NCBI GenBank assembly: GCA_032622095.1
Contig: CP136067.1
Coordinates: 131,629,990 to 131,693,989 of the forward strand
Source: Siphonodentalium dalli
Taxonomy: Eukaryota > Mollusca > Scaphopoda > Gadilida > Siphonodentaliidae
Direction: 5' to 3'
DNA: 64,000 nucleotides
The notes beneath the pieces were generated by a model. It saw only the letters and a list, made by a program, of their open reading frames with translations. It made no database searches and was not told the DNA's origin. A program made the position numbers and the translations under genes. This document shows, piece by piece, positions 24,369-35,819 of the stretch; position 1 is the stretch's first letter, and each line of letters begins with the position of its first letter.

Positions 24369-24563
24369 TGTTGGTACCTGGCCGATTCCTAGCGCACTAT
24401 AGTCCAAGTAAAGGTGATATTTGGTACTTCGATCTCCGAGTTAATAACCCTGTCACATGGTCGCAAGCTTCTAGCGCGTGCTCAGAGATGGGGGGAGAAG
24501 TGTTGCCGGTTCTAGGATATGACATATATGAAAGAATTGATGCTATAGATGCAGCATATCCCG
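24369..24563 (+). CDS. secreted PAN-like/C-type lectin protein, exon 2
   Basis: Encodes residues 101-165 and one base of codon 166. The acceptor is a T-rich tract ending TTTTTTCAG|TG and the donor is CCCG|GTAAGA, so the intron phase is 1 at both ends. The peptide is the first half of a C-type lectin-like domain: DIWYFDLRVNNPVTWSQASS supplies the early aromatic strand and TW helix start, C138 is the first canonical cysteine, and GGEVLPV corresponds to the GGxLxxI region. Reading on past the donor gives a stop near 24638, so splicing is required. The other half of the domain is 19.1 kb downstream. Confidence 0.85.
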
Positions 24564-24712
24564 GTAAGATTTGTGTTACAAATAGCAAACTAGTAAGATG
24601 GGTAGATGTAGAGTTACTGTATGTAAAGATTCTATGATCAGCAAAACACACAACACAGAGGAAGCCCCAATCACAGGGACCTTGTAGAAAAACAAATATT
24701 TATAAAATATAC

Positions 24713-25020
24713 CTTGAAGGATTACACCGGTTAATTTTTCTCAGTTATTATCGATGCCCGCTAATCCACTGAGCACGTTGCAAAATATTTCTGTGATAGC
24801 CGCCCGTAACTGAAGTTATGCTAGTAGTCCCTCATGTGACGTCACATGAAGGAAAATTAATGGGTCAGACTGCATAATCCATAATGTAATATTCAATCGA
24901 ATGAATCTCCATAACTTCAGTTACGGGCAGCAGATCACAAAACTCTTTTCGGCAACGGGCTCAGTGGATAAGCTGGCATCGATACTGAGTCAGAAAAATT
25001 ACACCGGTGTAATCCATTCA
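24713..25020. repeat. 308 bp foldback element, arms about 110 bp
   Basis: Outer ends GGATTACACCGGTTAATTTT and the complement AAAATTACACCGGTGTAATC. Inner arms GCCCGTAACTGAAGTTATG and CATAACTTCAGTTACGGGC. The loop is about 80 nt. It lies in intron 2 and has no coding capacity. Confidence 0.9.
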
Positions 25021-25757
25021 AGAATAAGAAATGGGGGGCAACATGTTGTACCCAACACAATATATTGTATAGATATAATTCAGTGAATGTGCACGCGATT
25101 ATTATTCAATCTGTTGCCACGCGGTGTGAGGATTGTATTTTTGATTAAGTATCCTGAGTTAATCAGAAGGGTGATAAGACAAAACGTTTGACTAAATAAC
25201 GGGGATTTGTCTGAAACAGTTTAAAACTGTTTAAAATCACTTCAAAAAAAAAAACCCGCTCTTTAAAAGAGTTCTTTGAAAACGCTCTTTAAAAACGCTT
25301 TTTAAAACACTTCCGGTACAAAAATGTTTTGTATTTTTTTATTTTTGAATATCTCCGTTATTCAGTGAATATAATCATTCCAAAATAAAGTAGATTTAGT
25401 AGTGGATAGTTGGCTCCGGTTACCCCCCTTAGATTATGTCAGGCTACTCATTTTGAAATACACTCCTAACATCGCGTGCATATGGCACCTGCCTAGATGT
25501 CTAATTTTGGTACGCAGCAAAATATCAGAACTTTTGTACCCTGTTGTTACGTCGGCGTACCACAATTTTCCATATATGCACCTGCCACGTGGACCTTGAA
25601 GAATTTGTTTCTATTTCTTGTTTTTTTTATATAAAATATAACAAAGGGGGACTTACTCCACCGATTGCGGCTGGGTAAACGGCATTATCGAACCACGAAT
25701 GGCGGTGATTGTAGGAAGTTTTCGTTTTTCATTTGCCGAGTAAGCTAAACATTAACA
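25021..25757. other. intron 2 sequence, no gene seen
   Basis: AT-rich, with a poly(A) run near 25244 and short repeats of CTCTTTAAAA. Nothing else is seen. Confidence 0.4.
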
Positions 25758-25785
25758 GCGCATATATAAGAGAATGCATTGGCTT
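25758..25785. repeat. half of the recurrent palindrome (decayed)
   Basis: CGCATATATAAGAGAATGCA followed by TTGGCTTA: one half-arm only, with no partner. Confidence 0.85.
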
Positions 25786-25822
25786 ATAGTGTCAAGGTAA
25801 ATACTGTTAGTAATGTATTTAA

Positions 25823-25921
25823 GAAATAAATACACGGTGTAGAGGTGTGTATGGTCAAGTTGTACCACAAAAAACTGATTGTAGGACGACGCGTACACCG
25901 ATACACCGTGTATTTATTTCT
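25823..25921. repeat. hairpin ends, 21 bp arms
   Basis: AAGAAATAAATACACGGTGT and ACACCGTGTATTTATTTCTT bound a 99 bp stretch. It may be a small MITE; no target duplication was identified. Confidence 0.75.
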
Positions 25922-26856
25922 TTTGTAATACGACTGAAAGTTTATGGTCACAATTCGACTGAATAGTCAACGAAATACTGCGCTTTTTCGGTCTCAGGTG
26001 AGAAAACATTTCGTGGTGTAATTCGTATTGGGCGTACTCGATTTCTTTGCATGGAGTACTCCGGTAATCTTGTCTTGTTATGAAATTCCCCCGTTGACTT
26101 TTCGAGGCACCTCTTCTAGAAAATAATCGTTGTGATTGGCTAAAAAACGATGTGTTTTTTAAATTGTACAGGAAATACGATGGCGGTCATTTCTGTGTTG
26201 AACGTTGTTGGGACAACATGAATATGATCATCGACTATGGACCATTTTCCTTACACAAAGCGATCTAAATGATCTAGTTTACTAAACTAATCTTATCCCC
26301 CTTCTGTACTGGTGAACAAACGCTTTCATTTTCAACTTGATTCCGAAATATCGAATATGATCGAGATTCGAATCGACGAATGCACAGCCCGGCCCCATGG
26401 ATTTATTTTGTCATTTAATATACTTATTAAGTAACTTTCTTTGGTCGTAACATATATCAATATACCATAACATCATTTGGACCATATTCATTGGCAACCA
26501 AACTGGTTTCAAGCGACAAATCGCTAGAAAATTCGCAAGATTGTCAAGATGTAGCAAAATTCAAAGGGTTACGGGTGCGGGTGTACTCCGTTGATGCCCC
26601 GTTTGCGCGGAGTTAGAAAAGACGGGAAAAGTCGCGTGCGGCGATCTGAAATAACCGATTTTTTTCGTGGTACAATCGGAAAAAGTAGAATTGTACCACA
26701 AAACTGGAACGAGATAGCCATGGTAACTCGGGCCACTGGCCAATCAGAACATGGCTTTTAAGCATAGTTAGGCAGGGTCGTATTACAATATCTTATATAT
26801 GCAAGTCTCTGTTTTTAACTCTTTCATGACGGGAACTTCCTGAATTTTTACGAAAA
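25922..26856. other. intron 2 sequence, no gene seen
   Basis: A short inverted pair GTGGTACAAT/ATTGTACCAC occurs near 26668-26699. No coding signal. Confidence 0.4.
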
Positions 26857-27075
26857 CCCTATGCCAATGCATTCTCTTACATAGGTCGACTCGAATATAT
26901 AAGAGAATGCATTGGCCTAACAATTTTTTTATTATTTTGTATAATTGTTAAAAAATGTAAGAAAAAATGAAAAAAATGATAACAAATTATTTAAGAATGT
27001 AAGAAATAATGATCAAAAATGATACAAATTGTTAAAGAATGTAAGAAAAATTGATAAAATTGTTATAGAAAGTTT
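26857..27075. mobile_element. decayed palindrome-ended element with AT-rich array
   Basis: The palindrome at 26857-26917 lacks its centre (TTACATAGGTCGACTCGAATAT) but keeps ATGCCAATGCATTC and GAGAATGCATTGGCCTAAC. It is followed by about 150 bp of TTGTTAAAGAATGTAAGAAA repeats. The right palindrome is missing. It is preceded by TTAACTCTTTCATGACGGGA, matching the left end of the TTAA element at 57438. Confidence 0.8.
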
Positions 27076-27439
27076 GATTATTGATTATTAGCATTGGGTG
27101 GCTTTTTGCACTTCCTTCTTATCTTTATAAAGTATTCCATATATCGGTCTAAGATGAGAAATGAAATCCCAAGCTTAGTCGGATTAAAAAAGATTTTAAA
27201 TATTACTACAATGTTGATAAAGTTTCTATCAAAAATGTAAATACTTCAATTGCCGAATGATTGAAGCCCAGTATCGTCCATAAACTCACAAGGCTGTCTT
27301 GTCATTCACTGAACGTACATGCAGCTACTTTATATATACAAAATTTTCAAACCAGGAGGCAGAAACACAACTCAAGAACTTATTAATCGTTAGTGTTTAA
27401 ATAAAACTTGCATACCAGTCTACGCCACATGCACACACT

Positions 27440-27440
<1 letters not shown>
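27076..27440. other. intron 2 sequence, no gene seen
   Basis: AT-rich with no recognised feature. Confidence 0.4.
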
Positions 27441-27489
<49 letters not shown>

Positions 27490-27502
27490 CCTCTCTCTCT
27501 CT
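27441..27502. repeat. CT microsatellite
   Basis: (CT)n of about 55-60 bp with a CCCTCCC interruption. It creates a long RE-rich pseudo-frame on the minus strand that is not a protein. Confidence 0.97.
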
Positions 27503-27519
27503 GTAATGGCCAGCAATAA

Positions 27520-28188
27520 CGTCGCCTGAGTGCTTAACAGTTCTAAGTCCATTTTTCTGTTTTGTTGGGAAATCGAGTTTGAAGTTTTGGCATCTGCAGT
27601 TCACATACTTCTTACATATTTTGATCATATTTGATAGACTCATATTGTTGCTAGTAATTATAAATGTGAAAATAACAAGTTTGGTGCCAATAGAACACAT
27701 AATTTATTAGAAATTAGCAAACATGTGTTTTGATAAAAGTGGACATAGAACATTTTTCAAAATAATTTGCATATCTGTTTCAGTGCTTAAATGTTTTTTT
27801 CCATATATCCGCCGTATATTGATGTTAAACTGAAAATAATACTGATATTTTACATTGTATTTACCAGATCTTTTTTAAAAAGTAAATATATATTGCGTCT
27901 GGGGATAATTGGCATCGTTAATCTGTTTTGAGATATCGGGCCCTAAAAGCTGGAGATAGAACAAATAAGAACCCAAACCATCATCACGTGACACAATAAT
28001 GACATCTCATTGGTTCGTGATGGACATAGAACACTCTTGCACTCGATTTTGAAACTGATTTATCCCGATTGTGAGTACATGGAACATCCGGGGCACGATG
28101 TGTAGAGCTGGACGAGACGAATCGAACGGTACCCATAACTCATTTTCCCGCCAAAATGGACTTAGACCATTTAAGCACTCAGGCGACG
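27520..28188. mobile_element. 669 bp element with ~36 bp terminal inverted repeats
   Basis: Ends CGTCGCCTGAGTGCTTAA and TTAAGCACTCAGGCGACG, continuing inward with TCTAAGTCCATTTT and AAAATGGACTTAGA. The interior is AT-rich and non-coding. The target duplication is unclear because of ATT repeats on the right flank. It directly abuts the 3' side of the Ty3/Gypsy element. Confidence 0.85.
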
Positions 28189-28526
28189 ATTATTATTATG
28201 ACACAATAAAGAATAAAATAACACACAACTGACTGGTTCGATGAGTTTATTAAACGTCCCAATATAATACGAACTATGCCAGCGGAGGGACACATCGTGC
28301 TATTCATTCACCACAATCAACGGACCGATCGTGGAGTGAGACATAATGAGTTCATGCAATGAGTGGTTATCAATTCAATCGTAACTGACCAGAGATACAC
28401 ATTCTTAAGGTCGACGACGTACATTGAACAATAATACACAATAAATATATAACATGAAATGTTATGGATATTATATTTCACCCGGACTTTGTAATAATAA
28501 AGTTTAACAGAACTTATTATACAAAT
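28189..28526 (-). mobile_element. possible 3' LTR/untranslated remnant of the Ty3/Gypsy element
   Basis: The sequence downstream of the integrase stop on the minus strand is non-coding and contains AATAAA (in TTTAATAAACTCATCG). No second LTR exists upstream for comparison, so the LTR boundaries cannot be set. Confidence 0.35.
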
Positions 28527-29580
28527 TCACATGTCCTCAATGAGGCGTCTGGGTTTTGTTCTTGTACGTGTAGGATATATTCTGTCGTTATCAAAATTCT
28601 GAGCTGACTCAGCTTGTGCAGTTGGGACTTCCTCAAATTCATCTTCAGAAAAAATATCTAATTGAATGGGAAATTCCACCACTTTGAAATGAGATGCATT
28701 TCTACAAATGCTGTGTTTAGAATTTTGAGCAGTTACCATGGAACCCTTAACTTTGATAACTTTGTACGGATATGGATCAAAATTTGGAACAATCTTCCAC
28801 TTCTTTTGGTTTAAGACAATGACAGAATCATCAACTTTTATACATGACATTTTAGCATGATTCCGTTTGTCTGCTAATTTCTTCATTTTATCTTTTTCTT
28901 TGGAATCATATTTCCTCACCTCTGCATCAGATACTTTGAGCGCAACATGAGGCAGTTTTGTTCGAATGACTCTTCCAAACATTAATTCATTTGGAGGTTT
29001 GCCAGTCGATGAGTGAGGTGCAGATTTAAAATTCCGAAGAAAAATAAATAACTCTTGCTTGTAACATTTCCCTTCAGTGTATGCTATTTTCACACGTTTT
29101 CCAATTGTTTCCATGAATCTTTCCACAGTGCCATTAGCCCTTGGCCAATAAGGAGTAACTTTCCTATGCACAAACCCCAAATTTGCTGCAAAATTAGCTA
29201 ATTGTGAACTGTTAAATGGACTTCCATTATCACTTTTAAGAACTTGAGGGATTCCTAAAGTTGAGAAAATTTTGTCCAACTTTGGAATAATAGCAATCGC
29301 AGATGTGGATTTCACAAAATCAATTTCAGGAAAACGAGAATATTCATCCATTACAACAATAATGTATTCGCCATTGGGTAATGGTCCATATAGATCAACT
29401 GCAATATCTTACCATACCTCTCGTGGTAGCTCGGTCATGATTAATGGTTCAAGCGTGCAAGCCTTAATCAGCTTTTCAACCATTGAATCAATTCTGGGAA
29501 ACCACACTTTCTCTCTCAGCAATTGTTTGGTTTTTACCAAACCGAAATGACCTTCGTGGCAAATTGACAGTACTCTACCT
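28527..29580 (-). pseudogene. Ty3/Gypsy integrase
   Basis: Read from 29580 downward. The N-terminal zinc-binding part (HEGHFG near 29555, then a C-T-L-E-P stretch missing one expected cysteine) is followed by LPREVW and an in-frame TAA at 29409-29411. After it come DLYGPLPNGEY, DEYSRFPEI, SDNGSPF and NGTVERF, which supply the DDE residues. The C-terminal part contains YPYKVIKV (GPY/F-like), and the frame ends near 28527 with a basic tail. The enzyme would insert element cDNA into host DNA; the stop and the lost cysteine make it inactive. Confidence 0.88.
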
Positions 29581-29958
29581 GAGTTTCTCAGGAATAACTA
29601 GCTTTGTACCACGTAAAACTATGTTATCAGATATACTCAACTTTTCTTTCACATTGTAAAACGACTTCAAATCATCAGTAATTATCTGCGAGTCTGAAAT
29701 TATTTCTATTTCATTCCAGCAATTATTAATGACTATGTATATCAACTTCTGCATTGTAGCATCATTCAAGTTTTCATTCCGTATTTCCTCTAATGACATT
29801 GCTTTAGGAACTGAGTGAGAACTTATGAGATTTACATAATTTTCAGCTTTAGACATTTGAGAACTTTTCTCGGTTTTCACCGGATGGCGTGACATAAAAT
29901 CGGCTGGATTATTGTCCTTGCCAGATCTGTGAATAATCTTGAAATTATACTGTTGCAA
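29575..29958 (-). pseudogene. Ty3/Gypsy RNase H end and connection region
   Basis: Frame beginning MQQYNFKIIHRSGKDNNPAD, the typical end of Gypsy RNase H, with NPADFMSRHP. It then runs through a linker to LVIPEKLR just before the integrase zinc-binding part. A frameshift near 29978 separates it from the preceding RNase H frame. Confidence 0.85.
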
Positions 29959-29975
29959 TTGTAATCCCCAACGTT

Positions 29976-30383
29976 CTATTCTAGCACATGGTTTAGATTT
30001 TGGATTCCATAGATCAATTGCAAGGCTTTCTGATCGGTGAAAATTGTAAATGTATCTGCACCATAAATGTATAAATGGAAATGATTACATCCCCAAACAA
30101 TAGCTAAGCCTTCTTTCTCTATTTGACTGTACTTCTGTTCTATCGCAGTTAAACTGCGACTAGCATAAGCAACTATCTTCGGCGATTCCGAATCAGATTT
30201 GCGTTGTGCTAACATTGCTGAAATTCCAACCGGACTAGCGTCTACTGTTAATTCAGTTTGAAATTTGGGATTGAAATACGTCATAACTCTGTCTGACACT
30301 AATGAATTCTTGATAGCGTCAAATGACCTTTGCTGTATATAGATCAGTCCATACGAATTGCGAACTTTTCTTTGTGAGTTCAC
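29976..30383 (-). pseudogene. Ty3/Gypsy RNase H
   Basis: Contains TVDASPVGISAMLAQ and VAYASRSLTAIEQKYSQIEK, with FTIFTDQKAL, the expected RNase H acidic motifs. It would remove the RNA strand during cDNA synthesis. It begins after a frameshift near 30350 relative to the reverse transcriptase. Confidence 0.88.
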
Positions 30384-31240
30384 TTAAAGGAGCATTTAGT
30401 GTAGCAAAATTTGGAATGAACCTTGAACAATAACTTGCCATACCAAGGAAAGATTTCACGGCACTTGCATGCTTTGGTATGTCAACATTCTCAATTGATG
30501 AAATTTTCTTTGGGTCTGGCTGTACGCCTTCTGATGAAAATATGTGACCGAAAAATTCCAACTTAGACTTGTTAAATTGGCATTTGGTTATGTTGAGTGT
30601 CAGGTTACTTGATTTCAAACATTTGAGAACTTGTTCAAGTGCATCGTCGTGTTCTGACTGAGATTTCCCGAATATCAAAATATCGTTGCTGATATTAATG
30701 GCGTTGGGAACGCTCTGAATTTGTTGACTAATGACATTTTGAAATTGTTTCGCTGCACTTGTGACCCCGAAATTTAGGCGATTGTACCTAATTAGTCCAA
30801 CATGTGATGAAAAAGTAGTTAGATACCTTCAATCTGGGTGAAGCTCCAGTTGATGGTACCCTTTTACTAAATCACAACGGCTAAATACTTTAGCTCCACT
30901 GAGTTTAGCTAAAATATCTTCAATTGTTGGAGTAATGTGCCTTTCTCTTTTGATAGCAGTATTTGGCAGTCTCATGTCTACACAAATTCTGACATCATTG
31001 GAGTTATTCTTAGGTACATTCCACAATTGGAGATACCCAAGGTGTGGGACCTTCAGTTTTTTCAATGATGTCATTCTCGATCAGTGAATTTAATTCTATC
31101 TCAATTTTCTTGCGTAAATGGAATGGAATACTACGATGCGGTTGAGCAATGGGTGTGACACTCTTACCAACATGTAGAACAATTGGTGGGCCATTGAATT
31201 TTCCCATACCTTCAAATACACATGCATACTCATCAATCAA
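30319..31240 (-). pseudogene. Ty3/Gypsy reverse transcriptase with altered active site
   Basis: Read downward from 31240: PHRSIPFHLRKKIE, WVSPIV, a frameshift near 31020, VRICVDMRLPN, FSRCDLVKGYHQLELHPD, then an in-frame TGA near 30825. It continues through VGLIRYNRLNFGVTSAAKQF to NISNDILIFG near 30665-30700. In this group the active site is normally NISDDI; here one catalytic aspartate reads asparagine (AAC for GAC). It resumes with HDDALEQVLKCL and ends with FLGMASYCSRFIPNFA. Confidence 0.88.
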
Positions 31241-32045
31241 TTTATTCTTGAAGTTTGAATATTATTCAAATTGCAAATTGTAATTAATCCTAAGTTACAT
31301 GCAGATTCACAACCAATTATATTACCAAATTGACCTTTGACTACATTGAACATGAAATTTACATTACAATTTTGGCTATATACTTCACAATTGAATGTTC
31401 CCATTATTGGTAATGGCACATCTGATCCGTATGCATAGATTTTCCTTGCATCTCCGGACAGCTTCGGTTTTGGCATCATATTGTTATATGTTGATTCATC
31501 TATAAGATTCACAGTCGCTCCAGAATCAATCATGACACTAATTGACGAATCACAAATTTTAACATTTGCACTTGGACCTTTCATTTTCTTCGATTGCAGA
31601 TTTGTATTCGCGAACACATATTCATCATCACTTGATTCATTTAGAAATCGAACAGTTTCATGAGCTTTTGAGAATTGTTTGGATGAATTAGAACTTGATT
31701 TCCGAGTATATTTACAAACTCTTGCAAAGTGATGCAAAACGGAACAATTTCGGCAGGCTTTACCACGTGCAGGACATGGACCTTTGTTCGGCCAAGTACC
31801 ACCACAACCGAAACACGATTTCTTTGAATCTGACTGCATTTTCTGGAATTTTCCAGGACGGTAAACAGATTTTTTTCCGCTGGAATTTCCTAATCCACGT
31901 GCAGCAACTTCACGGGAAACATCTGACTCTATATTCGATGCTTGAATCTCACTGATTTCGAATGATCTCGCTGTATCAAGAATATGCTTGAGGGTTAAAT
32001 CACCACGAAGCGCTTTTCGTCTCAGACTACTTGAAACGCAACTAC
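31237..32045 (-). pseudogene. Ty3/Gypsy gag zinc knuckle and aspartic protease
   Basis: Frame open from about 32045 down to 31237, with no start codon at its upstream edge. Features in order: a gag C-terminal part, two CCHC-like knuckles (CFGCGGTWPNKGPC and CRNCSVLHHFARVC) near 31735-31820, then a retropepsin with MIDSGATVNLID near 31520. The gag N-terminus is cut off by the CT-rich tract. The protease frame stops at 31237 and the polymerase follows in another frame, which could be a damaged junction. Confidence 0.85.
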
Positions 32046-32170
32046 ATTACACTCTCTCTCTCTCTCTTTTCTCCTCTTTCTGTAGCCCCCATGTACCCAA
32101 CTCTCTCTCTCGTGCTTTCTCCGACTCTCATCTATCACTCTGTCATTTCTCTCATAAACTGAAAAAAACG
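32046..32170. repeat. CT-rich low-complexity tract
   Basis: Several (CT)n runs between 32050 and 32155. It marks the break at which the Ty3/Gypsy gag reading frame ends. Confidence 0.9.
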
Positions 32171-32978
32171 AAATATATTAATCGAATCTTTTCTATTTTA
32201 GATTAATAGTGTGACTTATTATGAAAATTAATAAGGAAACTACTAAACAAGGAGTATATATTAAACGATTACATGTTAATATGATGTTGTGAGATTATAT
32301 GTGACTATATATTTTGGAAATATAAATTATTAAAAGAAAATAATAATGCTAGCCTTTGTCACGTTCTGGTCAGGTTCTGCTGAGATTGGTAAGATAATAA
32401 CTACAAACGTACTGTGGATGATTCAACGATATTGGTCATTTGAAAACAGGTCGGTGCCTGTGTAAACGTGGGACCCCCACGCGTCGGTGTCAATCACATG
32501 ATTGTGCTTTGATCTGTCTACACCATCAATTCTTCTAGCAACACAGATACATCGTAACCTAACCACTCCAATATGGCCACCAGGGATATGTTTGTAAATT
32601 TGTAAAATTGAAAAAAATGTCATAAACTTCACATAATTGACAGAAAATAACTAAAATATTTCATATGTAGTAAATAAGGCTATACAGATGGCAGGTTTTA
32701 AAAACATGTGACACTTACTTACCAACCAAAATCTGAATTAAATTAGGTTCCATAAATGAAAGTATATTTTGAATCAGGAGAACGGAATAAGAAATGTGTT
32801 GTTGAGATATCCACAGTTTATAGTACCAAAACGTATTATTTTCCAAAGTGATGCCATGAGTTGAGACTCAATTTCACCAGAAAGTAAACAGCTGGGTTTT
32901 GGCATTGACTGAAGTGTCTTGCTTGATACACAATGAGCCAGGTTCACTCAACCAGTCAAGCAACCAGTTTGACATAGC
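32171..32978. other. intron 2 sequence, no gene seen
   Basis: AT-rich with no recognised feature. Confidence 0.4.
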
Positions 32979-35018
32979 CAGAGTCGTTATTTGGTGGGAT
33001 AATCTGGATTCAGATTACTGATTAGTCCCCGTACGACTTGGTTCGGTAAACGAACAGACCAGAATCAGTAAACGAACAGACCGTAATCGTATCACTCGTT
33101 ATTTCGTCGTAATCCAGATTCATATTCTGATTCCGATTACGGACTCAAACGTTCATAATGTAAACAAACCGATATTTCGCCACCTCGGATTTTAAAAACA
33201 CAATAAAACATAAGAATCCGTCCCTTGTGTACACATTATTGCAGAATATAAACGATCTATATCAAAGAATTTTAAATGCGGAGACAAATTTGTTTTATCG
33301 AGTGTAAACTGGGAGAATATTAATGAAATTAGCCAATTAATAATGTTATTGATAGTAACGCTGGGGGAGCACTTTGGTTGATAGCGAACTTGAAGAAAAT
33401 TTCATTGTCACTTTCGTCATGTTAATTTCATTATTCCATCCATAAAATACCGCCCGAATGCATGTCGATTTCAAATTCGGCGGATACGTCACCATTGACC
33501 GAATTCACGTGAACCTGCATGGATATGTCTTCTGCTTTGTTCGTTATTATATGTTCCTTCTTATTCAAGCAATAGTATAGGATTATATAATATCGATGGA
33601 TTATCAGATACACGTATGTACTATCTAGTCCTATAGCAATTTCATATTTAAAATGTTCTGTTTCGTTAAATGCAGTCGTTTTGCACAATAGTCTCTGTAT
33701 AGTGCGGAAACACAGGCATTTATTGGCCAACGTGCTGTACATTAGTTGGAAAATTAAGCTTTTCCCATGAAGCTAATGTTGTTGTCTTGTGCATCTCCCA
33801 ATCGCACAAGCGTAAAGCTAATTCTAGGATCTCAGGACTATATAGTGGAAATGTCAGTCAATTTATTGATTAAGTACCCACACGTACAAGTTCTAGAGAC
33901 GTGGCTAGAGGTTTCCTCAAATTTCCAGCCAACTGCACACCCCCCCCCCCCCAACCAAACATCAATCTCACAGGTTCGCAGAATTCTATTTGCACCCCAT
34001 TGGAATATCCAACCTGACACACCCTAATATTGGAAAATTACCAACTTTCACTGGTTGAAAAAATCAAACAATGAGAACAGTTCCAACCTATATATGGTGT
34101 CAAATTAATGTCCAACTAATGTTGTGTCATGCATGAAATTTCCAACTGCTGGAAATGTACCAAAGTTTAGTTTAAACATATCTATTTAAAATATTTGTCA
34201 AATTTAGATAACACATGATATATAACACATACATTTGTTTATACAGACAATGGGATTGGAGGACAGGTGCTGACTCACTTAAGGGTACCCCCTCTCCCAT
34301 ATGTTATTACACTTAAAAATAAATAATTAGTAATGGCAAAGCAACATGACTACCAAAACAAGTTGAACATATATACAGATCACCGGTCACACCCTCCCCC
34401 GAGTTAGTCATAAGTTGTATATGTATTTATTTAAAATCGGGTTTGTTTGTTGCGTTTGCTGGTTTGTACGTATCATTATTTGGAGCAGTTAGTCAAAGGA
34501 ATCCTGATTTGCCTCACGTATGAATGTCTGTACAGCTAAGAAAATTGTACCAAAGTTCGGGGGGGGTCGAGACACCCCAGCCGACCCCTATCACTACGTC
34601 CCTGTACAACTGAAAAGTTTCGTGTGTTCTCCACAACGTCTTCGGAATTTTATTCAGGAGACATAGAGCTGTTAGAAATGCTTGCCCTCTTGACCCTCAT
34701 CAATAATCACACTTTAACTTGAGTTAAAGATGCGATTAAGTCGGATTGGCAGATAATTAGGTGCCATGTATATATACATATAGAAGAAAAGCATGACTTT
34801 CACAACAACACACAGCACACCTTTATAAATATAAGATACAAATGAAACTTGTGCCAAATACATGAGCCATGTTTGACGCTGGGGGAACATTAAACATAGT
34901 ATCGGAGACCACGTGGATTTCAAAATCTGACCTAGAATCCGTGTAATCTCGATTTAGCCCCGCCCCGTAATCGGTTTCGGATTCTGAATCTGGATTCTCT
35001 CACGAAATAATGACTCTG
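32979..35018. mobile_element. possible 2.0 kb element with inverted ends
   Basis: The left end CAGAGTCGTTATTTGGTG with AATCTGGATTCAGAT is mirrored by AATCTGGATTCTCTCACG and AAATAATGACTCTG at the right. A second related block (GTAATCCAGATTCATATTC) lies near 33113. No transposase is seen; a run of 13 or so C occurs near 33942. Positions 33431-33742 minus hold a 103-residue frame of unknown nature. Confidence 0.5.
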
Positions 35019-35177
35019 CCTGGTCCAGATCCCAATCAGGATTAATCAAGAGAGTATAGTTAATGAATGCCCACTGTCTTCTATAATCTGGATTCAGTGA
35101 TAGTCAAACAGAGAATAAAGTCAAATGATGTGTGTAATGGGTGGCTTTCTCGACAAATCATTATTGATTGATATCTC
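35019..35177. other. short spacer
   Basis: Contains further AATCTGGATTCAG-like words; otherwise featureless. Confidence 0.35.
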
Positions 35178-35618
35178 TTAAAGGTACTCAATCCGATTCG
35201 ACAGTCCCCATATCATCAGATCCAAACAACAACAACATTTTTTGAAATGCCGCTTCAGTTATCAGAATCGATTAATTGTCCATAAATAATGCTAACCACA
35301 GTCATAAAATTCCCCAAAACCTGTTATTTATCAACATTTTGTCCAACGAAAGTTTGCCGGTTTGTCAAATATCTGACACAAAAAAGCCACTGGATTTTAG
35401 AGTTATCGATCTTCATCCGCAATTTGGTCAGAGAAGTTCTTCTCCTCGACTGTTTACTGGGCCACATAAAATTAAAATAATAGATTTCAAACATCGATAT
35501 CTGATCACTCTGAGATTTGATGGATGGGTTCCTTGACTCGAATCAAATATTTGTTAACCCCGAATGAATCCAAGGAAATCGTAATTTGCGGGCGTTAATT
35601 CGGATTGAATACCTTTAA
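35178..35618 (+). mobile_element. TTAAAGG-end MITE, complete copy (441 bp)
   Basis: Terminal inverted repeats TTAAAGGTACTCAATCCGA and TCGGATTGAATACCTTTAA. It contains CAACAACAACA, AACCTGTTATTTATCAACA and GATCACTCTGAGATTTGATG blocks that recur at 23912, 43996 and 52737. It has no transposase. The 86-residue open frame inside is not conserved in the other copies. Confidence 0.85.
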
Positions 35619-35819
35619 ACATTATTTACTTTTATATTTGGGTATTACTCAACTACAAACCCTGAAATGTCGTATTTTAGTTGGGGAAAACGTATCATAT
35701 GTTTCCAATTTATGTCACATGTAAAGTTGTATTTCCTATATATCCTACACGTAAACATATAGTTGTTTTATCCACACCTTAAAGTGGTACTTAACTGAAA
35801 TGTTGCTGTTGTGGATTTA
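35619..35819. other. intron 2 spacer
   Basis: The last 13 bp (TGTTGTGGATTTA) are mirrored on the far side of the following element. Confidence 0.5.

Larger units (their letters stand above)
28527..32045 (-). mobile_element. Ty3/Gypsy retrotransposon (K02A2.6-like), 5' truncated and inactive
   Basis: The order on the minus strand is gag zinc knuckle, protease, reverse transcriptase, RNase H, integrase, which is Ty3/Gypsy order. At least four frameshifts and two in-frame stops are seen, and the catalytic reverse transcriptase pair is altered. The gag end breaks off at 32045 against a CT-rich tract, so the 5' LTR and gag N-terminus are missing. It sits antisense in intron 2 of the lectin gene. 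Confidence 0.92.

Noticed and set aside
27383-27700. 105-residue frame with a long Arg-Glu repeat
   Set aside because: Translation of the (CT)n microsatellite.
28189-32500. A flanking LTR pair for the Ty3/Gypsy element
   Set aside because: I found no direct repeat between 28189-28526 and the region beyond 32045; the upstream side is cut by CT-rich sequence.
33431-33742. 103-residue minus frame ending in a segment vaguely like a cadherin repeat (FEIDMHSGGI)
   Set aside because: Only one short match, no cadherin calcium-binding motifs and no neighbouring exon. Treated as chance or, at most, an unrecognisable relic.
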